DNA from: Tritrichomonas foetus
Lineage: Eukaryota > Parabasalia > Tritrichomonadida > Tritrichomonadidae
Reading direction: 5' to 3'
DNA length: 35,043 nucleotides
NCBI GenBank assembly: GCA_001839685.1
Contig: MLAK01000833.1
Location: 16,686 to 51,728, forward strand
In this document: positions 17,458 to 27,768 of the stretch, piece after piece
How positions within the stretch are numbered: the first letter of the stretch is position 1
Layout of the letters: each line of letters opens with the position of its first letter
Notes under the pieces: model-generated
What the model was told of the DNA's origin: nothing
Seen by the model: only the letters and a program-made list of their open reading frames with translations
Databases searched by the model: none
Program-made: the position numbers and the translations under genes

Positions 17458-18438
17458 TCAACGAAGTGGTTCAAGAAATGCAGCAGGCACCATACCTGTA
17501 ATTCCATTACTTCTTTTCACTTCCCAATGCTGCTGCATGGTTACTCTTTCAACGGTAACAATTTCTTTTCTTGAAACCTCAATTTCCCCTTCGAATCTCG
17601 GCGTGAAATTTTCCCAAACTCTCGCTTTGAACTTATCACCCTGAAGGTCACTCCATACGTGTGGTACTATTTCTTTTTCATTTGATTTCGGTGGTCCTGT
17701 TGCTGTAAAAAGTGCAAAAAATGCTGCTTTTATTTTTTGATGATAATCTGCTACTTTTTCTTTTTCAATACGAGGAACAATAGTTTTCTCGATATCCTTG
17801 AAGGGGAAAGTATCAGCAATGACTGAAGATCCAAGAGATATGATTTCTTCCTCTGCTTTCATCTGCTTACCAATAAACATATCAGCATCAATAATCAGTT
17901 GCCTCAATTTTTCTTGTTCAGAAATTAAATCAGAATACATGTCGCTGTAGTAATGATGAAGGTGGCTCCCCAGTTCCAGCGCGCCTTTTGCTCCAAGTGT
18001 CTGCTTTTGCTTGTCTTTGTTAGTCTTTTCGAAACATGTTTTCACGGATTTGCGAATATCATATATAATGCTTGTGGTTTTCTGCGTGAACTGTTGCGCG
18101 GCTTTCGTAGACGTGGATAACTGTTCTTTTAATTTGGGAAGAATAGCGTTGATTTCTTTATTGATAATCATAAATGAAGGATTCAGCGAATTAATAAGGA
18201 AAGCGACTGGTTCGACTGTTGAATCATTGAATACGGTATTTCCTTTGTTTTGATCGTTCAGTAAAGTGAGTGAGGAAATCAAACTCAGTATATTTTTGTT
18301 GGCATCTTCAAAATAATTTAAGTCTGCTTGAAAAAACTGCTTTAGGTTTTCATACATGTAAACAATAGACGTTACATATGTCTGAATTTCATTGATGGCG
18401 TCTTCAGCCCTTTTCATTCGCTCTTTCACGTTGCTCAT
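17458..18438 (-). CDS. BAR-like helical protein with C-terminal SH3 domain
   Basis: The product is 326 residues from ATG 18438. The frame is open upstream only to a TTG, which would add 32 hydrophobic residues. Residues 1-225 are long amphipathic helices of the kind seen in BAR/F-BAR membrane-curving dimers (start MSNVKERMKRAEDAINEI, later EQEKLRQLIIDADMF). The last 60 residues form an SH3 domain: ARVWENF in place of ALYDF, an acidic RT loop, a WEVKR Trp, and the GITGMVPAAFLEPL ending. BAR-SH3 proteins link membrane bending to actin or dynamin in endocytosis. The SH3 call is firm and the BAR call is from helical pattern and layout. ATTGACC lies 34 bp upstream of the start. Confidence 0.8.
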   Translation of the reverse strand: MSNVKERMKRAEDAINEIQTYVTSIVYMYENLKQFFQADLNYFEDANKNILSLISSLTLLNDQNKGNTVFNDSTVEPVAFLINSLNPSFMIINKEINAILPKLKEQLSTSTKAAQQFTQKTTSIIYDIRKSVKTCFEKTNKDKQKQTLGAKGALELGSHLHHYYSDMYSDLISEQEKLRQLIIDADMFIGKQMKAEEEIISLGSSVIADTFPFKDIEKTIVPRIEKEKVADYHQKIKAAFFALFTATGPPKSNEKEIVPHVWSDLQGDKFKARVWENFTPRFEGEIEVSRKEIVTVERVTMQQHWEVKRSNGITGMVPAAFLEPLR

Positions 18439-19378
18439 AAAATAAATATTAACATCCAGATCAAAAGTTAAGGTCAATTTCCTGTTGGTTAAGATGAATA
18501 CACTAAAGGCCAAATCAATTAGGTTAATTGACAATAAGTTATGGAAATGAAAAACTGTCTTTTTTCCTTTATTTATTGAATGAAAGTAGATTTTTATTAA
18601 GATATAATAATTGTATTCAAACTTTCATAGAAAGAAGCCAGAGCGATCTTTCGAAAAGAAAATCATATTTCTTTGGAAATTTATACATGTGGATTGTTGA
18701 AAATAAGAACTAAAAGCGATTATATAGCAAATATAATTCAAAAACGTCTTCCATTTTTTATGATAGATAAATATTACAGATTAATTTTTATTTCGATAAA
18801 ATTTGGCTAAACTAAAAATATTCATTAATATGAAATCTATCTATCCATAGAAATACTAAAAATTGACCTTAATTGATCTCATGTCCATCGGAAAAAATTG
18901 GTCAATCTGGAAAAAAAATTAGTATTTTGATGAGATTATCAATGGTTTGCAAATAGACAGTATTGTCACACTTTTCATTCCCAAACTCTGTGATAAACGT
19001 GATTGGCGTGAAGCTCACATCAAGTGACTTTCATAGAAAAAGCTGTATCGTCACAATGTTTCTTTGAATGGAGTGATGTTATTGACTAAAATTAGTTGAT
19101 AGGTGATTTCGTATTAATCATCATCAATTATGAAAATTATAGGTGTTTTCTGGAAATTGAATCATGTTGATTCAATAGTAATCGGTGTATATTCAATATT
19201 ATTTCATAAGGCAAGGAATTTTCAATGGCTATTTTATTTTTTGAAACATTCAATTTCTCTAACGCACTCGAATTCCCACAATTCTTTCATTTCAATTATT
19301 TTTCAATAGTTATTCATTTTTTGAGAATAATATTCGGAAACAATTGAAATTTATTTTATTTTTGTTTCTGTTTCGTGA
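18439..19378. promoter_or_regulatory. Divergent promoter spacer, SH3-protein and Myb genes
   Basis: This 940-bp AT-rich spacer has ATTGACC/GGTCAAT heptamers at 18472-18478, 18862-18868 and 18900-18906. An initiator-like TCATTTT occurs near 19314. No additional gene is supported. Confidence 0.5.
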
Positions 19379-20281
19379 ATGATCGGTCGCAAGAAAAAGG
19401 AAAAATTTACACCCGAGGAAGACCAGAAACTCATGGTGCTTGTTTCCCAAGCAGAAAAATGGTTCAAACTTGCTGATAAATGGAAAGTGGTTGGTCATTT
19501 CATGGAAAACAAAACGCCAAGACAATGCCGAGAAAGGTATCAAACATATTTAAAACCTGATATCAATCATTCCAAATGGAGTTTAGCAGAGGATGGCCTC
19601 CTCCGAGAACTTTTTCAACAATACGGTCCAAATTGGCGTCTAATGACACAGTTTTTCTGTGGGAGATCCAATGTATGCATAAAGAACAGATATAATTACT
19701 TGAAGAGACACTATGGAGTAGATATAGATGACTCCAATTCGATTCAAAATCATGAAAAAAAATGTAAAAATGATTGTAAGAAAAACTCTTTTTCATCAGT
19801 CGGAGTGAGGGAAAAAATTCAAAGCAATACAGAAGAAATGAACAGTTCAAATAACCATAAATGTACTCGAAATAATACAAAGGAAATAATCAACTATGAC
19901 CAATTTCAGAATATCAATCAACCAAATCCAGTATGCAGTGAGTCAAATGAAGATATATGCAAAGTAAGCCAAGAACAACATGATAGAGTCTATGCATCAG
20001 GAAAAATTGGACAGGAAACACCTGTTCAAAAAGAAGATCATATCATTGAAAAAGTTAATGATTATTCGATAAATTGTTCAGAAAATTGTATTCAACCATA
20101 TCTTAATGTAGTCTCTTCTCCCAACCATAATGAAGTGAATTTGTCAAAGAATTCTGAAATTACACCAAAAAATAGTTATTCTACGAAGAATTTCAACTCA
20201 ACAGAAATGAACGAAATTAATTCTCAAATAGGTAACGATGATGATGAATGGGAGGCTTTATTTTGTTTTGTATTTGGATAA
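19379..20281 (+). CDS. Two-repeat (R2R3-like) Myb DNA-binding protein
   Basis: The product is 300 residues. Two Myb repeats occupy residues 8-58 (KFTPEEDQKL, Trp28/35, ending RQCRERYQTYL) and 64-111 (KWSLAEDGLL, Trp67, Trp86, ending IKNRYNYLKRHYG). The first Trp of repeat 1 is Phe10, a common trichomonad variant. A basic MIGRKKKEK leader may aid nuclear import. The remaining 190 residues are Asn/Ser/Glu-rich and look disordered, ending in an acidic patch (GNDDDEWEALFCF) that could be an activation segment. In Trichomonas such Myb proteins bind core or iron-responsive promoter sites, so this is probably a sequence-specific transcription regulator. The targets are unknown. The stop overlaps TAAA. 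Confidence 0.92.
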   Translation: MIGRKKKEKFTPEEDQKLMVLVSQAEKWFKLADKWKVVGHFMENKTPRQCRERYQTYLKPDINHSKWSLAEDGLLRELFQQYGPNWRLMTQFFCGRSNVCIKNRYNYLKRHYGVDIDDSNSIQNHEKKCKNDCKKNSFSSVGVREKIQSNTEEMNSSNNHKCTRNNTKEIINYDQFQNINQPNPVCSESNEDICKVSQEQHDRVYASGKIGQETPVQKEDHIIEKVNDYSINCSENCIQPYLNVVSSPNHNEVNLSKNSEITPKNSYSTKNFNSTEMNEINSQIGNDDDEWEALFCFVFG

Positions 20282-22767
20282 AATATATTTTTCCTTTTAA
20301 TTAAATAGATATTCTTTTAATGGACTAAAAATTAGCTTTTGCTAAAATATAATATTATTTTTTGATTAGAATATGAATTTAAAATTATTAGATTATATAT
20401 TTATAACAATTTTTATTTAGCAACACTTTCCAAATTGCAGAAATGATCATTTTGTGAAATAATTTCCATATTTTGAAAAGGAGAATATTTAATTTTTGGA
20501 AATTGTATATGATAGTTTACTATTCATTTATGACTATGGACCTTAAATAAATCGAAAATAGAGGGATTTTTGAAAAAATATAATCGATTCGAAATCCTTG
20601 AATCTTATAATCTTATGTTAAATATTATAAATTTAGTATGATTTCCGTTTTTATTTCATAAAAAAATGGAATTTTTATTCTTGAGATCAGAATTCCAGTC
20701 GACATTATTTTGTTTCTTTATGAAATATTATTTTATATATTCCTTTTATAAATGGTCATCTCTTTTTAAAAAAGAAAACGATTTATTTCTAATATTTTTC
20801 GGGAATTGATCTAATCTCTTTGGGGAAAATTATGAAATAATCTATATGGATATATAATCTACACATTATTTTGATATCGACCTTGATAAAAACCTTTCTT
20901 AATTTAATCTCCTGAATTTATATTTGTTCGAAATTTGTTCTCATCTTTTGAATACAAATTGAGAAAAAATAATTTATTGAATTTCAAATGAATTGAATAT
21001 TTCTGAGTAATATCGAAGATAAAATTTATTCAATGAATTATCTCATCTCGTCATAAAACTGTTAATTTTGCATTATTTTGGGGAAACTTTTCAGGAAAAA
21101 TTTGCTTCTTCGATTCTGAAGAAAAAAGTTTCTCTTAAAGTTCCTGGTCCAGATTAAGTTTGAAATATCCTACAAATTAAATGAATTTTCAATGTTACAT
21201 TTTGGTTCTCCAATTCAAATAATTGAAAACAAGGTTTTTATATTTTATATATTCTGGACATTTAATATCGGAAAGTTTCTTACTGATTCAACTTTTTCTA
21301 TAATCAATATAAAAAAAATCACTTCTAAATTTTGAGGAAATAAAAAATAATTCTAAATCACTGTGATTTTACATGATTCCAATTTAAATTTCGAACATGA
21401 ATTTTTTTTTCAAAAAGGTACCATTAGAGTTCAACATATCCCACAAATATTTCGTTTCAAAAAAAAACAATTCAGAATATTTGATTAATATCTCATTGTA
21501 AAAGAATTTGTTTTATTCAGTTAAATATGTAGATATTTCGAATCATACCATCACTTTTTCGAAAATATTTCGGTTTCAATTTTTTCGGGTTTTCAATCTC
21601 AAAGAGAAATAAACTTCTTTTCCTATGAAAACTTAGGAATTTGTAGAATATACCATAATAAGAAGCGTTTCCGGAGTTTAATGATAGAATTAAAATGAGA
21701 ATAACTTCATTCAGAATCCAGGCAAAGATGCATTGAATATTGAGGAAATATTTGTTTATAGACAAACAATTCTTATCTTATCTTGAGTGGCGAATAAATT
21801 TATCGATCCTAATATTTTTGAATTTCGGAAAACTATGGAAATAATTCTTAAACATAAAGTATATTATCTCAGATGTATAAAGCTATGATATATATATATT
21901 TCTTGTTTCTACAGTTTCTTTGAATGTTCAAACATAAGATATATTGTTCAAATCCTGAATGAAAACGAAATAAAACTCAACTGAAATCATGATCTTTTTA
22001 CCAATGCAATAATTTCATACATAATCCGCGATCTTTGTGATTCCTCACGCTCTCTCTCTGAGATCAATTTCCACTTTTTGTATGTAGAATGATCGTTCGT
22101 TATTTAAGGGCCGAGTTTTGGAAAAAATTGAATGATACTTAAAAAGTGACTTTTCAGTAGTATTTATTGAAAATTGGTTTTTGTAACCAAATAAAATGGT
22201 TAAATAAATTGAGATGTTTATGCATTTATGAAATTCTGAGAATTTCTTAGCTTTACATTTTCTTCTCAATGTATAGATTAAAGCAAACTTCATAAAATAT
22301 CTCATTATAAGCAGATACCAAAATATATCTGCTCGTGGTAATCAAATCAAAAGACCTTTTGGAAAAAACTAATGAAATGATTTTAAAGTAATCGTTCTTT
22401 TAAAAGAGATAGAATTCATATACTGCTTTCTGAAAAAAAGTTGGTAATTTTATAATTAAAAACTCAAATCACAACTGTTTTTGAATATATGAATTGGTAA
22501 AAATTGCCTATTCATTTGATGATTATCTTATGGTAATGATGAAAAAGCGATGGTTCCTGCCAATATTTTAAAGGCTTACACTCAAATACAACTCATATTG
22601 TTTTGCACCAAAAAAGTAGATTCGATTGTTTTTTCTACTCACACAGTTGCAAGAATAAATTGAATACTCTCAACTTGACTTTGAAGAAAAATAGATAAAC
22701 GTTCTTTGGGATACCCAATGTCGACATCGGATTATTTTTGCCTCAAAAAAAGACGTTAAAATAGTGA
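20282..22767. other. 2.5-kb gene-free AT-rich stretch
   Basis: This is the longest stretch here without a gene. I find no reading frame with protein-like composition, no tandem array and no RNA gene. Short phrases recur loosely, for example GAAATATCCTACAAAT near 21160 and ACATATCCCACAAATA near 21436. Together with scattered TTCGAA and TTCAGA words this could point to a decayed duplicated element, but similarity is too weak to delimit. A CTACTCACACAG near 22637 resembles the end of a trichomonad intron but has no partner. Confidence 0.5.
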
Positions 22768-24318
22768 ATGGAGGGTTTTGGAGATTCGCATCTTTACTGC
22801 AATTTTTGCTCACCTCCAAAAACGTATTCCAACACCTCACGTAGGTCATCTTCAGCTACACGGAGCCGTACCTCAAAACAAGCGTCATCTCCTCGAAGTC
22901 CGAAAGATTCCCAAACTCCAGGAAGCAACTCGAAATCTCATTCTTTGCGGTCAGCCTCAAACAGGTCATCAATGCGATCCAAAAACGCCGGAACACCTTC
23001 AAACAAAACGCCATTCAAGACATTCACATCGCCAGATCCGACAGTCAAATCGCCAGTTTTGGACCGGGAGCTTCTCGATCACGAATCGAATTTAAGTTTA
23101 AGAGAGGAGGAATTTTTGATCGATCTCAAATTATTTTATGAAGGAATTGAGCGATACAATCAGCTTAAGCGAGAATACGAGGATATCATGAATAACAACA
23201 ATCGAGGAGCTTTTTCACTTTTTGAATTTGCAGCTCAGCTCAGCATGTTTCAAGATATGCTCGAGCAAAGAAAAGAGGCAGCAGCTCAAATTCTATCTGA
23301 ACCGCTCGATGAGTACAAAGCTGAAGAACGTTTAGTTTTGCAATTAGAAGAAGAAGTCGAACGCTTAAGGAGAAAATTGCCAAACGCCGTTTCGCCTGAT
23401 GCAGAAAAGACGATAGAAAATATGATGCAAGAGTTGGAAGAGCTTGAAAATCAGAATGAAGCGGATAATGAAAGTGTCCGACAAAGACAGTCAAATATTG
23501 AACGTGAAATGTCAATCGTTAACAAAGGGCTTCAAGAAATCGAAAAAATGGAAAGCGAAGAAGAAATCCTGCAGGAACAACTTCGGAAAGACCAAGAGAA
23601 ATTAGCTCGTACACCAAAAATTAACGTGGCTGAACTGGAAGATCTAGAAAGATTGAGAAAAGAACTCGAAGAAAGAAAGAAAAATGTTTCACAGAAAAAC
23701 AAAGAATTTGTTGAAACAACAAAAGATGCAGAAAATTCTTTAAATGAATTGAGAGAAACAGTGTCAAAATTACAAATAGAATACCAAGAATTGAATCAAC
23801 AGAAACTACAAATTGAAAAGACAAAGTCGGAACTACAAATGATAAAAGATGGCCAATCTAAGAATTTCAACGGTGTAACTGATTTTGATAATGAAATCGC
23901 AGAATTGAATAGGAAATTGGAAAATCAACAAGCAGAATTGGCAAAAATGAATGCCAAAAAAGCAAATTTAGACAGGAGGTTCAACGATGCAGAAAAAACC
24001 AAAAAGAAGCTCCTCGATAAAGAAGCAGCATTAAAATTGAGAAGAGATAAGATTGATGAAACTAAGGGCATATATGAATCATTGAGAGACGAATTAGAAA
24101 CCAAAAAGAAAGCTATTATAGAATTGGAAATCCATGTGAAGGAGATGGAGAAAAAGACTAGAGAAATGATGGACAAAGTAAATGAAAAACAAGATGAAAT
24201 TGGTCAAAAATCAATAATGGTGACAGAAGCTCCATCTTCATCCCAATTTAGTGAATTACAGAAAATCCTGAGTGAATCAGATGCTGGTGGAATGGTTTCT
24301 TCTCATGAATCATCGTGA
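22768..24318 (+). CDS. Coiled-coil protein with disordered basic Ser-rich N-terminus
   Basis: The product is 516 residues. A short CNFC pair (Cys11, Cys14) is followed by about 90 residues rich in Ser, Arg, Lys, Thr and Pro (for example SRRSSSATRSRTSKQ), probably disordered and phosphorylated. From about residue 105 to 490 the chain is a nearly continuous Glu/Lys/Leu/Gln coiled coil. It ends with a Ser-rich acidic tail. There are no motor, membrane or enzyme motifs. A cytoskeletal, centrosomal or tethering role would suit such a layout but is not shown by sequence. The first 330 bases are GC-richer (about 42-52 percent per 60-base line) than the last 200 (about 32-37 percent). The start ATG is the only reasonable one near the 5' end. 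Confidence 0.85.
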   Translation: MEGFGDSHLYCNFCSPPKTYSNTSRRSSSATRSRTSKQASSPRSPKDSQTPGSNSKSHSLRSASNRSSMRSKNAGTPSNKTPFKTFTSPDPTVKSPVLDRELLDHESNLSLREEEFLIDLKLFYEGIERYNQLKREYEDIMNNNNRGAFSLFEFAAQLSMFQDMLEQRKEAAAQILSEPLDEYKAEERLVLQLEEEVERLRRKLPNAVSPDAEKTIENMMQELEELENQNEADNESVRQRQSNIEREMSIVNKGLQEIEKMESEEEILQEQLRKDQEKLARTPKINVAELEDLERLRKELEERKKNVSQKNKEFVETTKDAENSLNELRETVSKLQIEYQELNQQKLQIEKTKSELQMIKDGQSKNFNGVTDFDNEIAELNRKLENQQAELAKMNAKKANLDRRFNDAEKTKKKLLDKEAALKLRRDKIDETKGIYESLRDELETKKKAIIELEIHVKEMEKKTREMMDKVNEKQDEIGQKSIMVTEAPSSSQFSELQKILSESDAGGMVSSHESS

Positions 24319-24958
24319 ATTTTTTTATTTTTCTCTCCGAAGATCATATTTTTCAATAGCTAGCAAGTTACAGTACGCCAAAACTATACAAGTGATTTAA
24401 AACGAAACAGAAAACACAAGCAATGTTTTTAAAAAAATGCTTTATCACAACCAAATTCTGAAACAAATAATCTTGAACTCCAATAAAGTTTGATAAAATA
24501 GCAATAATTTGGCTAAAGTAATTTCAAAAATAAAACCCACGTTATTTACTATCAATGCTGGACCGATATTCACAATTAGAATGTAAATAAACTCCTTTTT
24601 CGCTATTGAAATTGTCTTTTTTGAATATACAAATTATAATTATAATATTATATATCTATATATATACATTTCTTAATTAAAATGCTTAACATAATTTTTC
24701 CAAAATCCTCATCACTTCAAATTCAAGGCTCATGATTAATTCTAAAATTATGTGATCGTTAAAAAGAAAAGGCTGTTTTATGCACCCATGAACCACACAA
24801 TGAAAATACAAACAAAGAATATCTTATTTTAACATTACCTCTCTAACATGACCATTAGCTCTGTCTCGGAGTGGTGACATGATATTGTCATTTTGAAAAG
24901 AATTCCGAAAGAGGTTAATGGTGAATATTTAACCATGATTTCTCCATAAAATTAGAGA
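24319..24958. other. Intergenic spacer, coiled-coil to Sec7-PH gene
   Basis: This is 640 bp between same-direction genes, with an AT-only stretch of ATATAT type near 24630-24670. No array, RNA gene or reading frame is supported. Confidence 0.6.
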
Positions 24959-25987
24959 ATGACAAATTCTCCTGATTCATCCTCATGGATTGGAAAGCCT
25001 CCTCCATTATCAAGCAACGAAATTCTAATCAATTTGCCGAAATTCACTTATCCTCCAAATTTTGTCCAAGATTTTCAATCAAACCCATCTCAAACCATTT
25101 CAAATTTGCAATCAAACAATCCAGACTACTCACAACTTGCAAATGATTGCTATCTCAGCAAATTTCTATTCTATTGTCCGGATATCAGTTTTAATTCGAT
25201 TACGAACTTTTTTATATCGCGCCCTAAAAATACCAAATCGCTATTCTTCTTTTACTTTTGTTCGATTAATCTCGATTATTTGGATATCGCCGATGCTGCT
25301 CGCTTTGTTCTTTCCAGAATATCCTTCCCCGAAAATCCGACGATAATCAAGCTAATCTTCGAAGCCTTCGCTGACGCTTATTGCAGTTCAAACCAATACA
25401 TTACGGTGAGTGCCTCAGATGTAGCAAATATGGCGCGTGCTGCAATATTATATTCAATGAAAAAACAAGGTACTGAAAGCATGTCTAAAGATGAATTCAC
25501 GAACTTAATTTGCAATATACCTGCTTCAAAAGATGCTAAAAATAGTTTTTATGAAAGTATTCGACGTTCTCCGATTCCACTTTTCTTCACTTTTCTGAAT
25601 CCAAAAATTGAGCCAGAAATGAAGAAAGTTGGACACCTTACAAAAGTAGGCGGAATCTTCAAAAAGAAAAGTAAAGTTTTGTTTTCGTTAATTCAAAGCG
25701 AAATCCAATACTTTAAAGATACTGGTTCCAAAGAACCAGCTGGTGGAATTGAAATTGAAAATACCATAACAACATACGTTCCACAAGCACAAAAAGAACA
25801 AGCACATATGGTGATTCGACGTATTGATGGAGCGCCTTTCGGGTACTCCCTTTCTAAGGGTCAAAAGAAACCGTCTAAAAAGACACAACATTCGCTTTTT
25901 GCGAAAAATGAACAGGAATTGACTTCATGGATCTCAATGCTTAATTATGTGGCTGTTTACACAACTTTATACAAAAGCCGCATTTAG
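24959..25987 (+). CDS. Sec7-like plus PH domain protein (ARF-GEF relative, degenerate active site)
   Basis: The product is 342 residues. Residues about 28-215 follow the Sec7 fold: NPSQTISNL at the start, LDIADAARFVLSRISFPEN, then EAFADAYC, which matches the EAFAxRYC signature, and MSKDEFTNLICNI in place of MTxEDFIxNNRGI. A PH domain occupies about 221-335 (KVGHLTKVGGIFKKKSK, ending LTSWISMLN). Cytohesin-type proteins have this order and load GTP onto ARF at membranes. Two features needed for catalysis are altered. The Glu finger of LPGEAQ aligns with Asn126 (FPENPT, with Glu125 beside it). The NTDLH region of motif 2 reads MKKQG (167-171). The family call is good but activity is doubtful. 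The 5' third is GC-richer than the rest, changing near 25440. Confidence 0.72.
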   Translation: MTNSPDSSSWIGKPPPLSSNEILINLPKFTYPPNFVQDFQSNPSQTISNLQSNNPDYSQLANDCYLSKFLFYCPDISFNSITNFFISRPKNTKSLFFFYFCSINLDYLDIADAARFVLSRISFPENPTIIKLIFEAFADAYCSSNQYITVSASDVANMARAAILYSMKKQGTESMSKDEFTNLICNIPASKDAKNSFYESIRRSPIPLFFTFLNPKIEPEMKKVGHLTKVGGIFKKKSKVLFSLIQSEIQYFKDTGSKEPAGGIEIENTITTYVPQAQKEQAHMVIRRIDGAPFGYSLSKGQKKPSKKTQHSLFAKNEQELTSWISMLNYVAVYTTLYKSRI

Positions 25988-26773
25988 ATTTCTCTTCAGA
26001 ATAATCTTCTAACGATGAAAGAAATGTTTTTTTATTTTTCTAAGTTTTCCAGGACGAATTTTTATAATTACGAATAAAAATTGTTTTTTCTCATTAAATA
26101 TCATTTATATATCACAGTGAAAATATAGAAATAAAAAAATTATCGTTTGAATATTCGGTTGTTTAATATAAACTCATGACTTAAAGATACTTATTAGTCG
26201 AATAATTATTTAGTTGAAAATAAAGATGTTATTAATCACGGTAGATGATTAATTAATGATTTTATTGATTTATTCCCTTTAACTTATCATTATAATAATT
26301 GTTTAGCATAAATAACAGAGTACAATGAATAAGAGTTATCTTGGTATTGAATGTAGATTTAAATGTATGTAATGTCTCTCTTTTCTCTGTATCATATTGT
26401 TTCACACTCAGCAATTTTGAAGAAAAAAAGAATATTTCATTTTCGAGTAACTCTTTGTCTAGAATAAGGAAAAAGAAAAGTTTTTGTTACATGAGAAGTG
26501 TTATTGATATATAAGAAGTGTTTCTAATAAATGAGTATTTGATACAAACCTAAAAAAATGCATAATGCTGATTTTCTTAATAATATGATGAACATATAAA
26601 TAGATGAAGGAATTATGATTTCAATTCTAGTCTTTGTTGACATAGATCAAAATCGAAAAAATATTTTTTTGAAAAGTTCATGAATTCTAGAAAATCCAAT
26701 AAAACCCAAATACTTTAGTTAATTGTTTTCGTTTGTGATTCATTGGGAATACGTTGAATACAAAATATTTTTG
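25988..26773. other. Intergenic spacer, Sec7-PH to TMEM86-like gene
   Basis: This is 786 bp of AT-rich sequence between same-direction genes. Two similar phrases, GAGAAGTGTTATTGATAT and TAAGAAGTGTTTCTAATA, stand near 26490-26530. Nothing else is recognised. Confidence 0.6.
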
Positions 26774-27463
26774 ATGAATTTAATTGGTGTCTACCTTTCC
26801 ATTGCCAATGCTATCATTATGTTCATTAATTTTGCACTCAGTCCATCCAGTTTCTATGGAAAGTTTGCTCCTGTCTTTATTTTGACGAAACCACTCATTG
26901 TCCAATTTATTTTATTGCATTTGTACTTAAATTTGGAAAGCATTCCGAAAGAAATATACTATTGGTGTGGCTTTTGCTTCCTTGGTGACATAATCTTACT
27001 TTTCCGCTCTGTTGTTGCCAACAAAGTCGGATGTATTTCATTCTTTTTCTCACAAGTCATCATCTCCAGATTTTATGAAGTTAATTGGTCGTTTGATCTT
27101 ATGAAAACACCATTTTTCCTAGCATTGGTTTTACCTTCTGCAATTTTGCTGTTAATCATTCTTTATCCCAAAGCTCTCAAAATCAAGCCTATTTATACTG
27201 ATGGTATTGTTTATCTCCTTAGTTTAGTTGTTGCATTGGCAGCTTCAACACTGAGAAGTGAAATGTATGATCCAAAATCACCAGAATTTTTGTCTTCTTA
27301 TTTGGGACACCTTTTCTTCGTTATTTCAGATTACTTTCTGATTAATGCAACAATATGTGATACTACTGATCGCTTTAATATTATCGTATTACCAACATAC
27401 ATTATTGCATTACTTGGAATTAGCACAGGTGTAATTTTATCTTTGAATAAAATCCAAGAGTAA
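26774..27463 (+). CDS. TMEM86/YhhN-like integral membrane protein (lysoplasmalogenase family)
   Basis: The product is 229 residues from ATG 26774. The frame is open upstream only to a TTG at 26723. It has about eight hydrophobic helices and almost no soluble part. Family-like landmarks are TKPL in helix 2 (38-41), GDIILLF with Asp72, and a late GHLFFVISDYFL with Asp186, matching the GDxxL and GAxLFxISD motifs of YhhN/TMEM86. Known animal TMEM86 proteins hydrolyse the vinyl-ether bond of lysoplasmalogens in the ER. Whether a trichomonad member has that substrate is not known. The call rests on these short motifs plus topology. It is convergent with the DENN-type gene, with a minisatellite between them. 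Confidence 0.6.
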   Translation: MNLIGVYLSIANAIIMFINFALSPSSFYGKFAPVFILTKPLIVQFILLHLYLNLESIPKEIYYWCGFCFLGDIILLFRSVVANKVGCISFFFSQVIISRFYEVNWSFDLMKTPFFLALVLPSAILLLIILYPKALKIKPIYTDGIVYLLSLVVALAASTLRSEMYDPKSPEFLSSYLGHLFFVISDYFLINATICDTTDRFNIIVLPTYIIALLGISTGVILSLNKIQE

Positions 27464-27768
27464 TTTTTAACATTTTGTAATTTTCTCGAAAAGTTATTAT
27501 TTATTGTTTTTTCTTTCAAAACATTCATTATAGTATGAAATAGCTTCATTGTATTATGAAATAGTTTCTTTGTTGTGTGAAATAGTTTCTTTGTTGTGTG
27601 AAATAGTTTCTTTGTTGTGTGAAATAGCTTCATTGTAGTATGAAATAGTTTCATTGAGTGTGAAATAGCTTCAGTCCAATATATTATATTTGAGAATCTA
27701 AAGTGGAACAATCAAAAATAAAAAAGTTTTTCTTGTATACATTTTATTAACAAATATATTTTTTAAAT
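27464..27768. other. Convergent spacer between TMEM86-like and DENN-type genes
   Basis: This 305-bp tail-to-tail spacer is about half occupied by a 21-bp minisatellite. Because the unit is a multiple of three it leaves an open frame on the minus strand, which I do not regard as a gene. Confidence 0.85.
27536..27675. repeat. Minisatellite, 21 bp x about 6.7
   Basis: Units begin TGAAATAGTTTCTTTGTT or TGAAATAGCTTCATTGTA. Starts are at 27536, 27557, 27578, 27599, 27620, 27641 and 27661. The sixth unit is 20 bp and the seventh is partial. The three central units are identical, suggesting recent expansion from the middle. The array is located between convergent 3' ends. Confidence 0.95.

Noticed and set aside
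22636..22648. CTACTCACACAG resembling the branch-point/3' splice site of trichomonad introns (ACTAACACACAG)
   Set aside because: No matching GTATGT 5' splice site at a suitable distance and no coding sequence resumes after it.
27331..27711. Minus-strand open frame with KLFHTTK-type repeats
   Set aside because: It is produced by the 21-bp minisatellite and the opposite strand of the TMEM86-like gene. No independent support.
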